Assembly: GCA_003963435.1 (NCBI GenBank)
Contig: RXJC01000003.1
Span: 1-64,000 of the forward strand
Source: Bradyrhizobiaceae bacterium
Lineage (GTDB): Bacteria; Pseudomonadota; Alphaproteobacteria; Rhizobiales; Xanthobacteraceae
DNA: 64,000 nucleotides
Direction: 5' to 3'
Numbering within the stretch: position 1 is the stretch's first letter; each line of letters starts with the position of its first letter. The notes beneath the pieces are model-generated. The model had not been told where the DNA came from. It searched no databases and saw nothing but the letters and a program-made list of their open reading frames with translations. Of the stretch, positions 1 through 6,330 are shown one piece after another. Made by a program: the position numbers and the translations under genes.

Positions 1-653
1 CCCGGGCCGCCCATCGCGGCCTCGATGGCTGGCGACAGACCGGAGGCGATCGACCCGCACCCCGAAGGGGCCGGCACGCAGTAGAGGGCAGCCAGGGCAC
101 GACTTTCTTGTCTTGCGCGAGGAATGGACGCGCGAGCGGCCAGGGGAAGAAAGTCGTAACCGGCTGTTGCGGGGATAAGAGCGAGGCGGCGCCTTAGCGA
201 CGACGGCCTTCGGTCAGACATGCCAAATCGAGGACGACGTGGGTGTGCCTGAAGAAACGGCCGAGGGACACGATTTGCGCTCATCGAAACCCGACCGACG
301 AAAGAACCCGATCACCGATCACCGCACACATCTTTCAATTCCTCAAGCTTGCGGGTCGAGAGCCGAACCGGGAAGGTAAGCGCGCTGCCCGGCCGACAAG
401 AGCCACAGGGCCCGCAAGGTGAACGCACAGGCTGCGACCGCGATTTACTCGGCACAGCGATGACCTGCGCAACGCCAGAACGTTAGGTTCCCTCGAAGGA
501 AGGCCGGCAAGGCCGCTGTCGGTTCGCGATATCCAGCCCGAGGAAAGGGCGCGGGCTGGCCGTCGAGCAGCCGACAAGGAGCGAGGGTCTCTGTGCTGAT
601 CGCCGGACAAGGAAGGGCCGGCAAGCGTCGGCGCGAATCGCGCTGTGCGCTCA
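1..653. other. No gene seen; left-edge spacer with a long inverted repeat
   Basis: No open frame here has a ribosome-binding site or a recognisable product; the frames present are short and arginine-rich. The clearest structure is an 11-bp perfect inverted repeat, ACGACTTTCTT at 99-109 and its complement at 147-157, enclosing a smaller GCGCG dyad. The genes to the right run leftward, so this is the downstream side of the truncated ardC and probably the leader of a gene beyond the left edge. Confidence 0.5.
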
Positions 654-869
654 TCATGCCGCCTCCTCGACGTCTGCTGCTTTCGGCTGCAGGTCGTGGA
701 GATAGGCGACGGCGCGTTGCGCATGCGCGGCAGCCGAGAAGATAAAGCGCTTCTCATTAGACAGAACCTCCAACCACGATGCGAGGTAGCTCGCATGATC
801 CGGCCGCGGTTCGAGTTCGGGAGAGATCCCGAGATCCGCGCAGAGGAAGCAGCTCCCGAGTTCGGCGAC
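654..869 (-). pseudogene. ardC: ardC 3' fragment (C-terminal part of an anti-restriction protein)
   Basis: The minus strand encodes the C-terminal 71 residues of an ArdC-type protein, starting VAELGSCFLCADLGI and including DHASYLASWLEVL, then a stop at 654-656. The intact ArdC at 4745-5668 has the matching stretch (ELLSAMICADLNL, DHARYIASWLKVL). There is no start codon. Homology stops exactly at 869/870, where the end of the GInt element begins. The missing N-terminal part is at 12014-12730 on the same strand. Joining the two across the 6-bp repeat gives one continuous 308-codon protein, so this is the distal half of a gene split by insertion, not an independent relic. Confidence 0.9.
864..869. 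repeat. Left 6-bp imperfect direct repeat flanking the GInt
   Basis: GGCGAC here and TGCGAT at 12014-12019 share the central GCGA and sit immediately outside the two TTATC ends. Both encode the same ardC codons (ELVAEL versus ELIA). They look like the crossover or coupling sequences left by tyrosine-recombinase integration, and GInts are reported to be flanked by imperfect direct repeats. Confidence 0.65.
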
Positions 870-895
870 TTATCTGAACAGTCAACCTGTCTCAG
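870..895 (+). repeat. Left terminal inverted repeat of the GInt
   Basis: The sequence begins TTATCTGAACAG and contains CCTGTCTCAG at 886-895. The opposite end, read inward on the minus strand, begins TTATCCTGACAC and contains the same 10-mer 2 bp further in. A further CTGTCTCA in the opposite orientation lies at 955-962. These are likely recombinase-binding sites. Confidence 0.65.
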
Positions 896-995
896 GCGGA
901 TTTTTCGGCGGCATTTGTCTGAAAATCCACACGCTTCCGATCGATCTCGACGCGTGAGACAGATTCGAGGGGTGCTCAGAGGCCCTTGCCACTAT

Positions 996-3233
996 TCAAC
1001 CGGCGCAGCAGGACAGCTTGGCGACGTCCCTGTCGAAGGCTAGCGCCGCGAGCTTCAGGCCCTCGACGGTGGTGAGGTACGGAAAGATCGTGTCCGCCAG
1101 ATCGTCGACGCTGAGCCCCTGCCGGATTGCCAGTGTTGCGGTCTGGATGCTGTCGGCGCCTTCCGGCGCGAGGATGTGCGCGCCAAGCAGCCGGCCGCTG
1201 CCGGCGTCGGCGACGAGCTTGATGAGCCCACGTGTGTCGCGGGCGGCAAGCGCACGGGGCACCTGGTCGAGACCGATCGTCGAGACGCGGACCGCATGCC
1301 CGGCGGCGCGCGCTGCGGCCTCGATCAGCCCGACGCTCGCCACCTGCGGATCGGTGAACACGATCGCCGGCATGGCGCTGTTGTCATAGCGCAGGCTGTC
1401 GCCGTTAAGGGCGTTCTTGGCCGCGAGCTTGGCACCGTAGGCAGCCATGTAGACGAACTGGTCGCGGCCGGTGACGTCGCCGGCGGCATAGATGCCAGCG
1501 CGCGTCGTGCGCATGCGGTCATCGACGACGATGCCGCCCTTCGGCGAGATGGCAATCCCGTGCTCGGCAAACCCGAGGCCTTCGATGTTGGGCGTGCGGC
1601 CGGTGGAAATCAGCACCTGATCGGCGCCGACAGCAATATCCTCGCCGTCGCGCGTAACGGTCAGTGAAACGCCGCCCTCAGTCTTGCGGATCGTACGGTA
1701 GGCGATGCCGGAGACGACAGTGATCCCTTCGTCCTCGAAATACCCCGTCAGCGCCGCGCCGATCTCCGGCTCGGCCTCAGGCAACAGTCGCGAGCGACAG
1801 ACGAGCGTCACCTTGACGCCGGCACGGGCGAACATCTGGGCGAGTTCCGCGCCGATATAGCCGCCGCCGATGACGAGCAGTGAGGACGGCAGCTTCTCAA
1901 GCTCGAGCGCCGACGTGCTGGTCAGATACGGCACGGTCTCGATCCCAGGGATGGCGGGGATTGCCGGCCGCGCGCCGGTAGCGATGATGATTTTGCCGGC
2001 CGGAATGCGTGTACCATTCACCTCGACACCGTCGTCGACGAGGCGCGCCGGCCCATCGCGATACGCGATGCCGTTGTAGGCGGGGAGCAGGTCGACATAC
2101 TTGGCCCGGCGCAGCTCCGAAACCAGCGCGTCCTTCTGACGAACGGTTCCGCGCCAGTCGGCCAGTTCGGCCTCGGCTGTGATGCCGGCAAAACGGGCTG
2201 CCACGCGAGCGTTGTGCAGCGTCTCAGCGGCGCGGATGAGGGTCTTCGATGGTACGCAGCCGACATTGACGCAGGTGCCGCCGATGGTACCACTGCCGAT
2301 CAGCGCGACTTGGGCGCCCTGATCAGCGGCGGTGATCGCGGCAGAGAAGCCGGCCGAGCCGGCGCCAATCACGACGAGGTCGTAGGTGCCACCATTGCGG
2401 CCGTTGGCCGGGAAGGGGCGGCTTGCGACCGCCGTGCTCTTCGACGCCGTATCGAGTCCAGCAAGGCTCGGCCCGAACAGAGCGCGGCCAGCCTGCAGTC
2501 CTTCCTCGATCGACAGCCGGAAACCCGGCTTGTCGGCAGAACGTTCGTCGCGCCAGAGGGAGAGATGCTCGTCCGAGCAGAAGAAGGCGGTCGTCGCGCA
2601 GAGCGAGCTCGCGGCGCAGCCGCCTTCATAGCGGACACTTTGCCACATGACGGCCGTCGACGGCGCGACGGCGGCCAGCGCCCGTCCTCGCTCACGCGTC
2701 GTGATCCGGATCGGCGCGCCGCAATGGCGGCATTGCGAGGCGATCGCGACGTCACGACCGGTCATGGCGCCGATGCCGAGCGCGTCGACCGCGCACATGG
2801 CGTTGAGAACATGTCCGTCCAGCGTGACCCGATGGCCGGTGTCGCGGTCGGTGAAGGGATAGGCACCGACGATCTGCTCGCCGTCGAGAACGACGAGGTC
2901 GCGCCGGCGAAGTTCTGCGAGCAACGGCCAGATGGCCGTCTCGCTCAAACTTGCACGTTCCGCAAGCGCGCCTATAGCCGGGGCCTGCCCGTCTTCGGCG
3001 TAGAGCTGGAGCAACGCAACGCGCACGCGGTCCGTGGTGGGATCGTAGCCGCTCCAGCGATTGAGCACGTGGTCGGAGCCGACCATCGCCTGCAAGGCGT
3101 CTCGGACCGCCGGCAATGTGACGGCCGACCAGTCCGGAAACGTAACATCGGGCCGCACGGCGAAGCTCGGCAGTGTCGCGGGCTGAGAAACGGCAGGTTT
3201 GTCCCGGGAGGAGGATGCACAGCAATCGTTCAT
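996..3233 (-). CDS. merA: MerB-MerA fusion: organomercurial lyase plus mercuric reductase
   Basis: This cytoplasmic protein of 745 aa should cleave the C-Hg bond of organomercurials and reduce the released Hg(II) to volatile Hg(0) with NADPH and FAD. Residues about 30-245 are a MerB (alkylmercury lyase) domain with its catalytic trio: Cys147 and Asp150 in MCAVDALGI, and Cys212. Residues about 283-745 are MerA, a pyridine nucleotide disulfide oxidoreductase with GAGSAG (290-295), redox cysteines 321 and 326 in GTCVNVGCVPSK, and the C-terminal pair CCAG. The usual N-terminal MerP-like domain of MerA is absent and MerB takes its place. The start at 3233 was chosen because it lies 4 bp after the merF stop with AAGGAAG upstream; an in-frame ATG at 3278 would overlap merF. 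It is the last gene of merTPF-merBA. Confidence 0.93.
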   Translation of the reverse strand: MNDCCASSSRDKPAVSQPATLPSFAVRPDVTFPDWSAVTLPAVRDALQAMVGSDHVLNRWSGYDPTTDRVRVALLQLYAEDGQAPAIGALAERASLSETAIWPLLAELRRRDLVVLDGEQIVGAYPFTDRDTGHRVTLDGHVLNAMCAVDALGIGAMTGRDVAIASQCRHCGAPIRITTRERGRALAAVAPSTAVMWQSVRYEGGCAASSLCATTAFFCSDEHLSLWRDERSADKPGFRLSIEEGLQAGRALFGPSLAGLDTASKSTAVASRPFPANGRNGGTYDLVVIGAGSAGFSAAITAADQGAQVALIGSGTIGGTCVNVGCVPSKTLIRAAETLHNARVAARFAGITAEAELADWRGTVRQKDALVSELRRAKYVDLLPAYNGIAYRDGPARLVDDGVEVNGTRIPAGKIIIATGARPAIPAIPGIETVPYLTSTSALELEKLPSSLLVIGGGYIGAELAQMFARAGVKVTLVCRSRLLPEAEPEIGAALTGYFEDEGITVVSGIAYRTIRKTEGGVSLTVTRDGEDIAVGADQVLISTGRTPNIEGLGFAEHGIAISPKGGIVVDDRMRTTRAGIYAAGDVTGRDQFVYMAAYGAKLAAKNALNGDSLRYDNSAMPAIVFTDPQVASVGLIEAAARAAGHAVRVSTIGLDQVPRALAARDTRGLIKLVADAGSGRLLGAHILAPEGADSIQTATLAIRQGLSVDDLADTIFPYLTTVEGLKLAALAFDRDVAKLSCCAG

Positions 3234-3237
3234 GGCT

Positions 3238-3477
3238 TCAGGCTTCCTTGTGGTTCTTGCTCTCGCCGCAGGCCGCATTCGCCCGGCGGCGGTAGAGGCC
3301 CCACGCTATGAGTCCCAGGCTGACGGCCAGCAGTGAAAACGCCATCAGATCCGCGCTGACGAGCCACGCGCCCAGACCGACGAGCGGCAGCAGGACGGCA
3401 AGAATGGGTGTCACGCAGCAGATCGCAGCTATTATGCCGCCCGCCACGCCGGTGCGGACCAGGGCAAGGTCGTTCAT
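3238..3477 (-). CDS. merF: Mercury transporter MerF
   Basis: This 79-aa inner-membrane protein probably passes Hg(II) from MerP to the cytoplasmic MerBA. Two hydrophobic helices (about 8-30 and 38-58) are visible. The first contains the ICCVTP cysteine pair typical of MerF and MerT. The C-terminal tail keeps only one cysteine (NAACGES), where MerF usually has a CC pair. The ATG at 3475-3477 is one base after the merP stop, which argues against the longer in-frame start at 3516 inside merP. It is co-transcribed with merT and merP upstream and merBA 4 bp downstream. Confidence 0.85.
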   Translation of the reverse strand: MNDLALVRTGVAGGIIAAICCVTPILAVLLPLVGLGAWLVSADLMAFSLLAVSLGLIAWGLYRRRANAACGESKNHKEA

Positions 3478-3478
3478 G

Positions 3479-3766
3479 TCAACTGCCCTGCCTCGGGTGG
3501 GCCGGATAACCGGCATTCATGCTGGCGGCCGCGATGGCATCGGGGTTCGTCTTCGCATCGTCGAAGGTGACAGTCGCGGTCTTCGCCTCGAAGGAGACGG
3601 TCACATTCGCGACGCCGGGGACCGCCGCCATCGTGGTCTTCACAATGTAGGGACACGTGGCGCAGGTCATGTTGTCGACGGCGAAGGTGATGGTGCGCTC
3701 GCCGGCCCAGGCGGCAGGGGCCAGCATCAGCGAGCCGATCAGGGTGCAAACGCTCAAACTCTTCAT
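3479..3766 (-). CDS. merP: Periplasmic mercury-binding protein MerP
   Basis: This 95-aa protein has a signal peptide (about 1-21, ending AWAG) followed by one heavy-metal-associated domain. The metal site MTCATC is at about residues 33-38, and the ferredoxin-like fold pattern continues to NAGYPA. It scavenges Hg(II) in the periplasm and hands it to MerT or MerF. The start at 3766 has a GGAGAG-like ribosome site. The stop is separated by one base from the merF ATG. Confidence 0.93.
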   Translation of the reverse strand: MKSLSVCTLIGSLMLAPAAWAGERTITFAVDNMTCATCPYIVKTTMAAVPGVANVTVSFEAKTATVTFDDAKTNPDAIAAASMNAGYPAHPRQGS

Positions 3767-3789
3767 AGGGGGAGGCTCTCCTTTCGGTA

Positions 3790-4215
3790 TCAGGCGGAAA
3801 GCAGCAGCGGAGCAACGTAGTCGAAGGCGAAGGCAGCAACGACGAGAACCGTTGCCATCCAGAGTCCGATCTGGACGAGGCGGCTGGGGGCGGGGCGTGT
3901 GCAGGCTTCGCCGTCGGCGCAGGCTCGCCGTGGCTTCCAGTAGACGAGGTAAAAGCCGTAGCCGAGAACGCCTGTCGTCCCAGCGACGAAGAAGGGCTTG
4001 TAGGGGGCAAGTGCCGTCAGATTGCCAATCCAGGCACCGCTGATACCAAGGCTGAACAGGATGAGTGGAATGATGCAGCAGGACGAGGCGCCGATGGCGC
4101 CGAGAATACCGCCGACTGCGACCAGGCGCTGCCGCCGGACCTCATTCTGCTCGGGCGTCGTCAGCTTCGCTGCAGTCGGTGCAATGTCTGCTGGTCCATA
4201 TCGCGATGCATTCAT
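3790..4215 (-). CDS. merT: Mercuric transport protein MerT
   Basis: This 141-aa inner-membrane mercury importer has three hydrophobic segments. The SSCCIIPL cysteine pair lies in the first helix, and a cytoplasmic-loop pair sits in CADGEAC before the last helix, as in MerT. The N-terminus is about 25 residues longer than usual. The ATG at 4215 is used because AAGGAAAG precedes it. It is the first gene of the mer operon, reading away from merR across an 86-bp gap holding the MerR-type operator. Confidence 0.92.
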   Translation of the reverse strand: MNASRYGPADIAPTAAKLTTPEQNEVRRQRLVAVGGILGAIGASSCCIIPLILFSLGISGAWIGNLTALAPYKPFFVAGTTGVLGYGFYLVYWKPRRACADGEACTRPAPSRLVQIGLWMATVLVVAAFAFDYVAPLLLSA

Positions 4216-4261
4216 GTCAGGACTCGCTTTCCTTGCCGAATTCCTATCCAGGCGCTAGTGT

Positions 4262-4287
4262 GCAGTCTGTAGCAACTACAGAGTCAA
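4262..4287 (-). promoter_or_regulatory. MerR-type operator and merT promoter
   Basis: On the minus strand TTGACTC (a -35 match, 4287-4281) overlaps the dyad CTGTAG-TTG-CTACAG (4281-4267). This is the arrangement of MerR-family targets, where the dyad fills an over-long spacer. A plausible -10 (CACACT or ACACTA) lies about 19-20 bp beyond the -35. MerR would hold this promoter shut without Hg(II) and untwist it when Hg(II) is bound. Confidence 0.8.
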
Positions 4288-4301
4288 GAGGGCTTTTTGC
4301 G

Positions 4302-4730
4302 ATGGGCGATCACGCCGGGATGAAGGGCATACAGCGGGCCGAGCTCGCCCGGCGGACGGGCTGCAATCTGGAGACGGTGCGCTATTATGAGAAGGTCGGC
4401 CTTCTGCCCGAGCCGCCGCGCACGGCGAGCGGCTATCGCAGCTACAACAGCACTCACGAGCGGCGGCTTCGCTTCGTTTTGCGGGCGCGCGAGCTCGGGT
4501 TCTCGCTTGACGAAATCCGTGAGCTCCTGCGTCTCGTTGACGAGCGCGACCGGCCCTGTGCCGAAGCACGCGATGTCGCTGCCGTCCACCTTGCCGACGT
4601 CCGGGCGAAGATCGCCGACCTAAGGCGCATGGAGCGGGTGCTCGAGGACGTCGTTGCCCAGTGCGGCGACGGCACGCTCCCGGAGTGTCCGCTGATCGAG
4701 ACGCTGTTCCAGGAGCGAACCGTCAACTGA
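4302..4730 (+). CDS. merR: Mercury-responsive regulator MerR
   Basis: This 142-aa MerR-family regulator is divergent from merT. The N-terminal winged helix-turn-helix includes ELARRTGCNLETVRYYEKVG, followed by the GYRSYN wing and a dimerisation coiled coil (about 80-115). The Hg-binding cysteines fit Cys at about 79 (RPCAEA), 122 (AQCGDG) and 131 (ECPL), the MerR pattern rather than that of CueR or ZntR. The ATG at 4302 fits the family length; an in-frame TTG upstream would run through the operator. It converges on ardC, with a shared hairpin at 4738-4758. Confidence 0.92.
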   Translation: MGDHAGMKGIQRAELARRTGCNLETVRYYEKVGLLPEPPRTASGYRSYNSTHERRLRFVLRARELGFSLDEIRELLRLVDERDRPCAEARDVAAVHLADVRAKIADLRRMERVLEDVVAQCGDGTLPECPLIETLFQERTVN

Positions 4731-4737
4731 TCGAGCA

Positions 4738-4758
4738 GGGGCGCCTATGCGGCGCCCC
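4738..4758. terminator. Hairpin between convergent merR and ardC
   Basis: The perfect 8-bp inverted repeat GGGGCGCC / GGCGCCCC has a 5-base loop and includes the ardC stop codon (4745-4747). There is no clear T tract, so a bidirectional terminator is likely but not certain. Confidence 0.55.
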
Positions 4759-5668
4759 GGACCTCGTGCTGGCGATCGCCGACCTGCTGCGCGTGCATCC
4801 AGTCGGTGATCTCCTGCGCCTTGCTCGCGGCGGTGAAGATGGCGCGCGAGTCGGAACGCAGCACCTTGAGCCAGGAGGCGATGTAACGGGCGTGGTCGGG
4901 TCGCGGCTCGACGCTCAGGTTGAGATCGGCGCAGATCATCGCGCTCAAGAGCTCGACCGTGCATTCCTCCATCGCGTAGGCGGCCGAGCCGAAGCGTCCG
5001 GAAAGATCGCGGTCGAGGCGATGCCTGGCGCCGGAAGCGTGGCCGCATTCATGCAGCAACACGGCGTAGTAGGCGACCGCGTCGCGGAAGCAGGCGAACT
5101 CCGGCATCTGCACCTGGTCGGTAGACGGGCGGTAGTAGGCCTGCGGTCCGCCGTGGCGGATGTCGATGCCGAGGGCCGCGCAGAACCGTTCGGCCCGCTC
5201 GATCCGCTCGACCTCGGGCAGCTCCGGCGTCTCGGGCGGTGTGTAGCCGTCGACCTGCGCGCAGTTGAAGACGGTGTAGCCGCGGGCGAACATCCGCCGG
5301 GCGGGCTCGTCGCGATCCTCGTCGCCGTGTTGGGCGTCCGCATCGCCGCGATCGGTGGTCTTCCAGAACACGACCAGATGGCCGCGTTCGCCCTTGCGAA
5401 CCTGGGCGCCGAGCGCCTGCCATTGGCGGTAGGTGCCCCAAATGCCGGCGGGATAGCCGGCCGCGTGCGCCGCGGCCCAGAGCGAGAGGATGTTGACGCC
5501 ACGATAGGCCTTGCACGAGGCGACGTTGACCGGCGTGGTGATGGCCGATCCGTCGTGATGCCACGGCATCCGGTAGTCGCCGGCGCCGGCTTCGATGGCG
5601 GCGATGATCTGGCTGGTGACACGCTCGTAGATATCAGTCCGGGTCGAGTTGCTGCGATCTGTGGTCAT
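4745..5668 (-). CDS. ardC: ArdC-type anti-restriction protein (GInt cargo)
   Basis: This 307-aa protein has an N-terminal ssDNA-binding domain (about 8-130, starting DIYERVTSQIIAAIEAG, with YRGVNILSLW and KGERG) and a C-terminal zincin domain with HECGH. ArdC proteins protect incoming DNA during conjugation by binding ssDNA and interfering with restriction. The start at 5668 has AAGGAGG 7 bp upstream. The gene lies between merR and ginD within the GInt cargo, so the element that broke one ardC brought its own. It is preceded by a 179-bp imperfect palindrome (5666-5844). It is clearly a different lineage from the interrupted ardC. Confidence 0.92.
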   Translation of the reverse strand: MTTDRSNSTRTDIYERVTSQIIAAIEAGAGDYRMPWHHDGSAITTPVNVASCKAYRGVNILSLWAAAHAAGYPAGIWGTYRQWQALGAQVRKGERGHLVVFWKTTDRGDADAQHGDEDRDEPARRMFARGYTVFNCAQVDGYTPPETPELPEVERIERAERFCAALGIDIRHGGPQAYYRPSTDQVQMPEFACFRDAVAYYAVLLHECGHASGARHRLDRDLSGRFGSAAYAMEECTVELLSAMICADLNLSVEPRPDHARYIASWLKVLRSDSRAIFTAASKAQEITDWMHAQQVGDRQHEVRGAA

Positions 5669-5844
5669 GGGTGCCTCCTTCAGCTCGCCCTCTCCGTCGA
5701 GGGCGAGGCGGCAGGGGCAGACGCGGGGGGGCCGGCCCGTCACACCCTGTTCTCGGTGCTGGTGCGGAACAGGGTTGATGGGCTGGCAGCGTCTGCCACA
5801 CCCGAGCCCCTGCCTCGACGGGCGAGCTTGAAGAGGCACCCATG
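5666..5844. repeat. Long imperfect palindrome in front of cargo ardC (possible ssDNA promoter)
   Basis: The left arm, from CATGGGTGCCTC at 5666, is mirrored by the right arm ending GAGGCACCCATG at 5844. Conserved blocks in order are the ribosome site with ATG, GCTCGCCC, GTCGAGG, CAGGGGC and AGACGC, with a central hairpin ACCCTGTTC / GAACAGGGT (5744-5752 and 5767-5775). The right arm even repeats the ArdC start in inverse orientation: ATG at 5842 begins MTDDR and stops after 10 codons, against MTTDR for ArdC. As single-stranded DNA this would fold into a nearly complete duplex. Confidence 0.8.
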
Positions 5845-5889
5845 ACCGACGACCGCAAGACCGGTCGACGATAGGCAGTTGCGCGGCTC

Positions 5890-6330
5890 TCAGCCGGCGC
5901 CGTCTCGCGGCGGGCGTCGCAGCGCGACGACCTTGGCCTCGCGCGATCGGTCAAGCTCGTCCTGCAGACCGGCTATCACCGCATCCCGCTCGGCGATCTG
6001 CAGCGTCAGCACCTGGATGTGCTGGGCGAGCGTGCGGGCGAGGCCGCGCAGCTCGGCGATCTCGGCGCCGCGCACGGCGCGCAGCTCGGCCTCGAGCGCG
6101 CGGATGCGCTCCTTGAGGGCTCTCGGAGTGGCTCGCCGGTGGCGTGCTTCGGCGGCACGGAACTCGGCGAGAACATCGACCGCACGGTTCGCCGTCGCCC
6201 GGCTGACTCCGGCCTCGCGCGCCAGGTTGGCGACGGTCAGCGCGCCGTCGGTGCGCTCGGGGCGGCCGTCGAGCAGCCGTGCCATCGCCGCCCGCAGCGC
6301 CGCCTCGCTCTTCGGGCCGAGCGCGCTCAT
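5890..6330 (-). CDS. ginD: GinD-like small DNA-binding protein of the GInt
   Basis: This 146-aa protein is the last gene of the ginABCD operon. It has an N-terminal helix-turn-helix-like segment (about 35-60, LTVANLAREAGVSRATANRA) followed by a long heptad-rich, Leu/Ala/Glu-rich coiled coil (about 75-135). This resembles the small accessory protein that accompanies paired or triple tyrosine recombinases (TnpC of Tn554, GinD of GInts). GinD is reported as essential for integration and excision. Its ATG overlaps the ginC stop by 4 bp (ATGA at 6330-6327), which sets the start. Confidence 0.8.
   Translation of the reverse strand: MSALGPKSEAALRAAMARLLDGRPERTDGALTVANLAREAGVSRATANRAVDVLAEFRAAEARHRRATPRALKERIRALEAELRAVRGAEIAELRGLARTLAQHIQVLTLQIAERDAVIAGLQDELDRSREAKVVALRRPPRDGAG

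Noticed and set aside
870..995. Possible Tn3-family terminal repeat near merA (GGGGTG...)
   Set aside because: No 38-bp Tn3-type repeat or transposase or resolvase gene; the ardC split explains this end better as a GInt terminus.
2214..3311. Long plus-strand open frame opposite merBA (365 codons)
   Set aside because: It is the antisense shadow of a high-GC gene: composition is Arg/Gly/Ala-rich with no domain, and it lies wholly over the well-supported merBA and merF.
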